From assembly GCA_039714175.1 (NCBI GenBank), contig JBDLJV010000061.1, forward strand, positions 1 through 10,890: a stretch of DNA of 10,890 bases, in the 5' to 3' direction. Below, piece by piece: positions 6,580-10,890 of this stretch (within the stretch, counting starts at the first letter, position 1; each line of letters starts with the position of its first letter). This stretch comes from B3-G11 sp039714175 (lineage in GTDB: Bacteria; Actinomycetota; Acidimicrobiia; Spongiisociales; UBA5794). A program made the position numbers and the translations under genes. A model generated the notes under the pieces. That model ran no database searches and was not told the origin of the DNA. It worked only from the letters and a program-made list of their open reading frames with translations.

Positions 6580-6756
6580 CTACTCGAACAGATCTTCGGG
6601 TGGTGCATCGACGACTCGAGGGTTCACAAGTGGTGGAGGAAGGTAGAGGAGCCCGTCCAAGGTCTCCCGGTTGTATACATCCACCATGAGGTTCCGATGA
6701 CGCGGGAACAGGCGGATCCGTTCCGGATCAGCCGGAGTCCGGAATCCACCATTCAC
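6580..6756 (-). CDS. Possible small ORF of unknown function (58 aa)
   Basis: The frame starts at a GTG at 6756, 29 bp inside the end of the PPOX gene, and stops with TAG at 6582-6580. The product contains PADPERIRLFPRHRNLMVD and VYNRETLDGLLYLPPPL and has a natural-looking amino-acid composition. By hand count, G+C at codon positions 1/2/3 is about 75/40/61 percent, close to my count for the start of ppc. I recognise no family. No Shine-Dalgarno precedes the GTG or the internal ATG at 6687 (which would leave 35 residues). It could be translationally coupled to the PPOX gene, a gene remnant, or chance. The mirror frame on the plus strand is also open but rich in Trp, His and Cys. Confidence 0.3.
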   Translation of the reverse strand: MNGGFRTPADPERIRLFPRHRNLMVDVYNRETLDGLLYLPPPLVNPRVVDAPPEDLFE

Positions 6757-7225
6757 TAGGAGCGAGATCACCTGCTGAATCCTTGCTGATCTCAAGTAGC
6801 GCGTCATTGGACCAGGAACGCCACTTCAGTGGAGTGATCTCAACTGCTACATCGTCGACTGTGCCCCACGCCTCACCGACCGTATCCACTGCGGCCGTGG
6901 TTAGATACTTCTGGCGAAGCCGGCGATTCATTGCATGAGCGTCGTCACCATCGATGATCCGACCGACACCTTCTGCCATGGCCATGAACCCTTTCCCTTC
7001 GATGGCAAACGATGCGGTGGAGCGAGCAGCAACGTTGCGGGCCTTCTTCGTCATGGAAGCGGTCTCGAAGTAGAGCTTGCCGTCGTCCCATAGGAAGAGC
7101 ACAAAGGCGAGGTGAATCGATCCGTCAGCGTTGAGCGTGCCGATCGTTGCGTTGATCGGGCGCTTCAGATGCTGCTCGATCACTTCCGGTGCCGCCTTGG
7201 CAAGATAGATGTCAGAGGCGTCCAC
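6728..7225 (-). CDS. PPOX-fold (pyridoxamine-phosphate-oxidase-like) flavin/F420-binding protein
   Basis: A cytosolic 165-residue split-barrel protein, probably a dimer that binds FMN or coenzyme F420. Typical elements are NATIGTLNADGSIHLAFVLF (25-44), LYFETASMTKKARNVA (51-66, with the cofactor-phosphate contact motif TKKARN) and the central strand FMAMAEGVGRIIDG (80-93). The C-terminus (about 124-165, VDDVAVEITPLKWRSW and onward) is complete and ends SEWWIPDSG. The substrate is unknown; F420 use is inferred from the abundance of such proteins in actinobacteria. The frame can begin at a TTG at 7246, but the GTG at 7225 is preferred because a perfect AAGGAG ends 5 nt before it. The gene is divergent from the DinB gene. 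Confidence 0.8.
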   Translation of the reverse strand: MDASDIYLAKAAPEVIEQHLKRPINATIGTLNADGSIHLAFVLFLWDDGKLYFETASMTKKARNVAARSTASFAIEGKGFMAMAEGVGRIIDGDDAHAMNRRLRQKYLTTAAVDTVGEAWGTVDDVAVEITPLKWRSWSNDALLEISKDSAGDLAPSEWWIPDSG

Positions 7226-7229
7226 TGAT

Positions 7230-7235
7230 GCTCCT
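7230..7235 (-). promoter_or_regulatory. Ribosome binding site that decides the PPOX start
   Basis: AAGGAGcatca precedes the GTG at 7225 on the minus strand. The same bases would be codons 4-5 if translation began at the upstream TTG at 7246, which has no such signal. The downstream GTG is therefore the better start. Confidence 0.6.
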
Positions 7236-7325
7236 TCATTGCTCAAGACCGACCCTACACAAAAGCGCCAACACGCCGGCCCGTCAGCTGCCGAAAAAGG
7301 CCGGGCATGAGCTCACACCGTCGAC

Positions 7326-7331
7326 CAGAAT
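7326..7331 (+). promoter_or_regulatory. Possible -10 element of a leaderless DinB-family transcript
   Basis: CAGAAT (4 of 6 bases of TATAAT) ends 6 nt before the ATG at 7338, and no Shine-Dalgarno is present. There is no clear -35. The arrangement resembles those before tupB and ppc. Confidence 0.25.
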
Positions 7332-7337
7332 GGTGTC

Positions 7338-7946
7338 ATGACAGAGAAGGAAGCACTCCATCGGTATCTGAGTACACAGCGTGACGCCCTTGTCTCGAAG
7401 CTCGACGGCATCAGCGAGTACGACGTTCGAAGGCCACAGGTCCCCACCGGCACGAACCTGCTCGGCATTGTCAAGCATGTCGCCTACGTACAGCTCGGGT
7501 ACCTGGGTGATTGCTTCGGCCGTCCGTCTGGCATCCCGACGCCGTGGGACGACGACGACGACGATGACCCCGATGCAGACCTCTGGGTTCCGGCTCACGA
7601 GTCCCGTGAGGACATCCTCGATCTCTTCCAACGCTCGGCCGACCACGCCGACGCCACGCTCGATGCGCTTCCACTCGACGCTGTTGGCGAGGTTCCGTGG
7701 TGGCCTGAGGATCGGCGCCATCCCACACTTCATCGGGTGGTCATCCACCTCCTCGTCGATGTGGCACGGCATGCCGGTCACGCGGACATTCTGCGAGAGC
7801 AGATCGACGGTGCCGTCGGCTACGTTCCAGGGAATTCGAATATCCCGGAGAGGGACGCGGCCGGATGGGCTGACCACTATGCCCGCGTAGAGGCCGCCGC
7901 CAGAGAAGTAGCCGGGGACTCAGCTCCCGGTTCGATCCCGCAATAA
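7338..7946 (+). CDS. DinB/DUF664 family protein (mycothiol-transferase-like)
   Basis: A 202-residue four-helix-bundle protein of the DinB superfamily, whose actinobacterial members are metal-dependent thiol transferases or of unknown role. The family triad appears as His47 in GIVKHVAYVQLG (43-54) and the HAGH pair His145/His148 in DVARHAGHADILREQIDG (141-158), the typical DUF664 helix. An acidic run of seven Asp (71-77, WDDDDDDDPDAD) sits in the loop after the first metal-binding helix and is encoded by a (GAC)5-GAT-GAC repeat. The C-terminal tail (WADHYARVEAAAREVAG) is helical. No Shine-Dalgarno is seen. The 3' end overlaps the convergent gatB by 27 bp, so either transcript could produce antisense RNA over the other. 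Use of mycothiol or another thiol is inference. Confidence 0.8.
   Translation: MTEKEALHRYLSTQRDALVSKLDGISEYDVRRPQVPTGTNLLGIVKHVAYVQLGYLGDCFGRPSGIPTPWDDDDDDDPDADLWVPAHESREDILDLFQRSADHADATLDALPLDAVGEVPWWPEDRRHPTLHRVVIHLLVDVARHAGHADILREQIDGAVGYVPGNSNIPERDAAGWADHYARVEAAAREVAGDSAPGSIPQ
7548..7568 (+). repeat. GAC trinucleotide run coding for seven Asp
   Basis: Five GAC units, one GAT and one GAC in the DinB-family gene. The in-frame triplets can expand or contract without a frameshift, so the length of this acidic loop may vary between strains. Confidence 0.7.
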
Positions 7947-9371
7947 TTGCTGGACGATCTTGGGATCGGCCTTGCCGCCCATCAGGCGCATCACCTGGCC
8001 CATCAGGAATCCGATCGGCTTCATATCCCCTGAGCGGATCTTGTCCACTGCATCGGGGTTCTCGGACAGCACCTGGTCGACGGCAGTTTCGATAGCTTCC
8101 GTGTCGGAGACCTGGAGGAGGTCCTTGGCCTCGGCGATCGCCGAGGGCGCTCCCTCACCTTCCATGGCAGCGATCAACACTTCCTTGGCGGCCGATGATG
8201 ACAACTTGCCGTCGGTGACCATGTTGTCGAGTTCAACGAGGTGATCCGCTGTGAGTGATGTGTCCGATACGGTCGTCTCGCTGCGTCGTGTGTGGGCAAT
8301 GACCTCGCCGGTCAGCCAGATTCCGACCGCACGTCCTGACGCTCCCCCGGAAACGGCATCGGTGAACAGCAGACCGAGTTCATCGTTATCGACGAGGACA
8401 CCAGCGGTTTCGGCGTCTGTTCCGGCGTCGCGGTAGCGTGCACGCTTCGATGCCGGGAGTTCAGGGATCTCGATGCGGAGTTCGTCCTGCCACTCCCGCG
8501 TGACTTCCAACGGCAACAGGTCCGGGTCCTGGAAGTAGCGGTAGTCCTCGGACTCCTCCTTGGATCGCATCGAGCTGGTCGTACCTGTGTCCTCGTTCCA
8601 GTGGCGGGTCTCCTGATGGATCTCTCCACCTGCTTCGAGCACTTTGATCTGGCGATCGATCTCGAAGTCAATGGTCCGCTGCATGGATCGGAGAGAGTTG
8701 ACGTTCTTCGTTTCCGTACGTGTCCCGAACTCCTCTCGGCCCACGGGACGAACCGAAACGTTCACGTCGAATCGCATCGAACCGGCTTCGAGCTTCGCGT
8801 CCGACACGCCGAGTGCGAGCACGATGCGTTGGAGTTCGGCTCCGTAGGCTCGAGCCTCGTCCGAGGTACGGATGTCGGGCTCGCTGACCACCTCGACGAG
8901 GGGAACGCCAGCACGGTTGAAGTCCAGCAGCGTGTGATCGGCATCGTGGATTCGGCCCCCGCCGTCACCAACATGCGTGCTCTTGCCAGTGTCCTCTTCC
9001 TGATGCACGCGGGTGATCCCGATGATCTTCGGGGTTCCGTTCACGTCGATCTCGAGCTTCCCGAATTCACAAACGGGGAACGTGTACTGGCTGATCTGGT
9101 AATTCTTCGGGAGGTCCGGGTAGAAGTAGTTCTTCCGGTAGAAGAGCGACGACTCATTGATCGTGCAGTCGAGGGCAAGCCCGATCTTCGTGATTCCCTC
9201 GATGGCGCTCTTGTTCGGAACCGGCAGCGCTCCGGGCAGTGCAAGACACACCGGGCAGCACTTCGTGTTCGGTTCACCCTCGATGTCCGCCGGACAGGAG
9301 CAGAACATCTTCGAGTTCGTCGTCAGCTCGACATGCGTCTCGATCCCGATGACGGCTTCCCACGTCGTCAT
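7920..9371 (-). CDS. gatB: Asp-tRNA(Asn)/Glu-tRNA(Gln) amidotransferase subunit B
   Basis: Kinase/transamidase subunit of the GatCAB complex. It activates Glu or Asp misacylated on tRNA(Gln) or tRNA(Asn) with ATP and accepts ammonia from GatA. The full-length 483 residues contain VIGIETHVEL (7-16, metal-binding Glu/His), the zinc cysteines MFCSCP (22-27) and KCCPVC (37-42), FYRKNYFYPDLPKNYQISQY (77-96), VHQEEDTGK (122-130) and FNRAGVPLVEVVSEPDI (151-167). The C-terminal YqeY-like tRNA-binding tail ends GFLMGQVMRLMGGKADPKIV. The ATG overlaps the gatA stop by 4 bp (ATGA) and has a good GGAGGT upstream. As is usual in the family, loss would be expected to be lethal if no GlnRS is present. Confidence 0.98.
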   Translation of the reverse strand: MTTWEAVIGIETHVELTTNSKMFCSCPADIEGEPNTKCCPVCLALPGALPVPNKSAIEGITKIGLALDCTINESSLFYRKNYFYPDLPKNYQISQYTFPVCEFGKLEIDVNGTPKIIGITRVHQEEDTGKSTHVGDGGGRIHDADHTLLDFNRAGVPLVEVVSEPDIRTSDEARAYGAELQRIVLALGVSDAKLEAGSMRFDVNVSVRPVGREEFGTRTETKNVNSLRSMQRTIDFEIDRQIKVLEAGGEIHQETRHWNEDTGTTSSMRSKEESEDYRYFQDPDLLPLEVTREWQDELRIEIPELPASKRARYRDAGTDAETAGVLVDNDELGLLFTDAVSGGASGRAVGIWLTGEVIAHTRRSETTVSDTSLTADHLVELDNMVTDGKLSSSAAKEVLIAAMEGEGAPSAIAEAKDLLQVSDTEAIETAVDQVLSENPDAVDKIRSGDMKPIGFLMGQVMRLMGGKADPKIVQQLLRDRTGS

Positions 9372-10858
9372 GGCAGCGTCACCTCCGACGTGGCGAGGCT
9401 GGCTCTTGCTGTGAAACCAGCGAGGCGTTCGACCTCGGCGGCAACCCGGTACATCGTCTCTTCCCCAAGTGCCGGCGCCATGATCTGGAACCCGATCGGA
9501 AGGCCCTCGTCGTCGAGGCCAATGGGGACGGAGATCGCTGGATCTCCGGCCAGATTGGATGGGATCGTGCAGAGGTCCGAGTAGTACATGGCGATGGGAT
9601 CCGCTGCCTTCTCCCCTATCTCGAACGCCGTTGTCGGGGTTGTCGGCGAGATGAGTGCATCCACCTGTTCGTAGGCGGCAGTGAACTCGTTGCGCACGAG
9701 TGTGCGGACCTTCTGGGCCTGGCCATAGAACGCGTCGTAGTAACCGGCGGACAATGCGTACGTCCCGAGGAGGATTCTGCGGATCACCTCGGGGCCGAAG
9801 CCCTCAGCCCTCGAGTGGGCCATCATCTGCTCGGTTGTTCCTTCGACGTCGCTGCGGTGGCCGTAGCGGACACCGTCGAATCGGGCGAGGTTCGATGAAC
9901 ACTCGGCTGGGGCGATGAGGTAGTACGCAGAGAGCGCATACTCGGTCGATGGAAGCGAGATGTCGACGATCTCTGCGCCGGCATCCTGGAGCTTGTCGGC
10001 CATTGCTCGGATCGCCGAGATGATCTGCGGGTCGATTCCTTCGCCCATGAACTCGGTCACGACACCGATCTTCATGCCGGATACGCCCTTGTCGAGCGAT
10101 CCCCCGAAGTCCGGTACCGGTGCGTTGATACTCGTTGCGTCATGGATGTCGAACCCGGAAACTGCTTCCAGCAGCAGCACTGAGTCCTCCACCGATCGTG
10201 AGAAGGGACCGATCTGGTCCAGCGATGAGGCAAAGGCAATCAGGCCGTACCGCGAGACGACCCCGTAGGTGGGCTTCATGCCGACCAGGCCCGTGAGCGC
10301 CGCTGGCTGTCGGATCGACCCGCCGGTGTCCGACCCGAACGAACCGAATGCTGAACCGACGGCTGCAACAGCCGCAGATCCACCGGAGGATCCACCCGGC
10401 ACTCGGTTGGTATCCCATGGGTTGCGAGTAGCCCCGTATGCGGAGTTCTCCGTCGATGAACCCATGGCGAATTCGTCGAGGTTCGTCTTGCCGGTGATAA
10501 CTGCACCGGCAGCCTTCAACCGGGCGACAGCCGTCGCGTCATAGGGCGGCTTCCACCCATCGAGGATCTTCGATGATGCAGTCGTTTCAACACCGATCGT
10601 GCACATGTTGTCCTTGAGCGCAACGGGGATCCCCTGGAGGGGGCCGTTGTCCTCACCCTTGGCGAAAGCCTCATCGGCTGCAGTCGCTGCCTGGCGTGCC
10701 CCTTCATGGTCGAGCGTGAGATAGGCGTGGAGGTGTGCTTCGGTGGCCGAGGCGCGCTTCGTGACAGCATCGAGAAGATCTGTCGACGTGTGGTCGCCGG
10801 CACGGAGGCCCCTGCCTGCTTCCGCAATTGTGAGATCAGCGAGGTCTGCCATCGTCAA
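9368..10858 (-). CDS. gatA: Asp-tRNA(Asn)/Glu-tRNA(Gln) amidotransferase subunit A
   Basis: Glutaminase subunit of GatCAB, releasing ammonia from glutamine and channelling it to GatB. The product of 496 residues has the amidase signature with a complete Ser-cisSer-Lys triad: Lys82 in VALKDNMC (79-86), Ser157 in PGGSSGGSAA (154-163) and Ser181 in GSDTGGSIRQPAA (175-187). KPTYGVVSRYGLIAFASSLD follows at 195-214. Two starts are possible. A TTG at 10858 has AAGGA seven nt upstream and overlaps the gatC stop by 4 bp; an ATG at 10852 lies two codons later but sits too far from that site. I list the TTG form; the difference is only two residues. It is co-transcribed with gatC and gatB. Confidence 0.97.
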   Translation of the reverse strand: MTMADLADLTIAEAGRGLRAGDHTSTDLLDAVTKRASATEAHLHAYLTLDHEGARQAATAADEAFAKGEDNGPLQGIPVALKDNMCTIGVETTASSKILDGWKPPYDATAVARLKAAGAVITGKTNLDEFAMGSSTENSAYGATRNPWDTNRVPGGSSGGSAAVAAVGSAFGSFGSDTGGSIRQPAALTGLVGMKPTYGVVSRYGLIAFASSLDQIGPFSRSVEDSVLLLEAVSGFDIHDATSINAPVPDFGGSLDKGVSGMKIGVVTEFMGEGIDPQIISAIRAMADKLQDAGAEIVDISLPSTEYALSAYYLIAPAECSSNLARFDGVRYGHRSDVEGTTEQMMAHSRAEGFGPEVIRRILLGTYALSAGYYDAFYGQAQKVRTLVRNEFTAAYEQVDALISPTTPTTAFEIGEKAADPIAMYYSDLCTIPSNLAGDPAISVPIGLDDEGLPIGFQIMAPALGEETMYRVAAEVERLAGFTARASLATSEVTLP

Positions 10859-10890
10859 CCCAGGATCCTTGGTACACGGAACTGGCCATC
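10855..10890 (-). CDS. gatC: Amidotransferase subunit C, last 11 codons (cut by window edge)
   Basis: The minus-strand sequence entering the window reads DGQFRVPRILG followed by TGA at 10857-10855. The FRVPRIL ending is the typical GatC C-terminus, the small subunit that wraps around and stabilises GatA-GatB. Its position directly upstream of gatA, with a 4-bp overlap if gatA starts at TTG, agrees. Only the tail is visible, so nothing else can be said. Confidence 0.8.
   Translation of the reverse strand, partial: DGQFRVPRILG

Noticed and set aside
6394..6759. Plus-strand open frame (121 codons) through the gene-poor stretch
   Set aside because: It begins inside the operators, is rich in Arg, Trp, His and Cys, has no ribosome site, and is the mirror frame of the minus-strand candidate at 6580-6756, which looks more protein-like.
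7276..7304. CCGGCC...GGCCGG inverted repeat between the PPOX and DinB genes
   Set aside because: Only 6 bp with a 17-nt loop. It lies between divergent genes where a terminator is not expected, and no operator-like conservation can be judged.
8601..9584. Plus-strand open frame (327 codons) opposite gatB and gatA
   Set aside because: It matches no family and lies exactly opposite conserved GatB/GatA coding sequence.

Overview
The window looks like chromosomal DNA of an actinobacterium of moderately high GC, possibly from an Acidimicrobiia-like lineage; the class is a guess. Evidence for the phylum is a gatC-gatA-gatB cluster with serA downstream on the same strand (in mycobacteria gatCAB is also followed, after ilv genes, by serA), a DinB/DUF664 protein of the mycothiol-associated type, a PPOX-fold protein of the F420/flavin type, and several genes with no Shine-Dalgarno sequence but a -10-like hexamer right before the start codon. 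There is no sign of a mobile element, phage, CRISPR array, tRNA or rRNA.

Layout from left to right. 1-797 (minus): N-terminal 265 residues of serA, phosphoglycerate dehydrogenase, cut by the window edge. 909-3026 (minus): a compact three-gene ABC importer operon, tupB-tupC-tupA (permease, ATPase, lipoprotein binding protein), overlapping by 8 and 4 bp and most like tungstate importers. 3098-5836 (plus): ppc, phosphoenolpyruvate carboxylase, divergent from tup across 71 bp. 5896-5926: a strong 13-bp hairpin between ppc and the convergent cupin gene. 5963-6322 (minus): a small single-domain cupin whose promoter carries two identical 17-bp palindromic operators. 6433-6727: a weakly informative stretch with one possible small ORF. 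6728-7225 (minus): a PPOX-fold flavin/F420-type protein. 7338-7946 (plus): a DinB/DUF664 protein, overlapping the convergent gatB by 27 bp at the 3' ends. 7920-10890 (minus): gatB, gatA and the last codons of gatC, the tRNA-dependent amidotransferase operon.

Most genes are housekeeping: serine synthesis, anaplerotic carbon fixation and Gln/Asn-tRNA formation. The accessory elements are the oxyanion importer and the cupin, PPOX and DinB singletons. The most striking non-coding element is the cupin control region at 6385-6432. A TTGACA -35, an 18-bp spacer filled by one palindrome, and a TATAGT -10 between two reverse-complementary copies of the same palindrome form a promoter that a single repressor could shut completely. 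The regulator is not encoded in this window.
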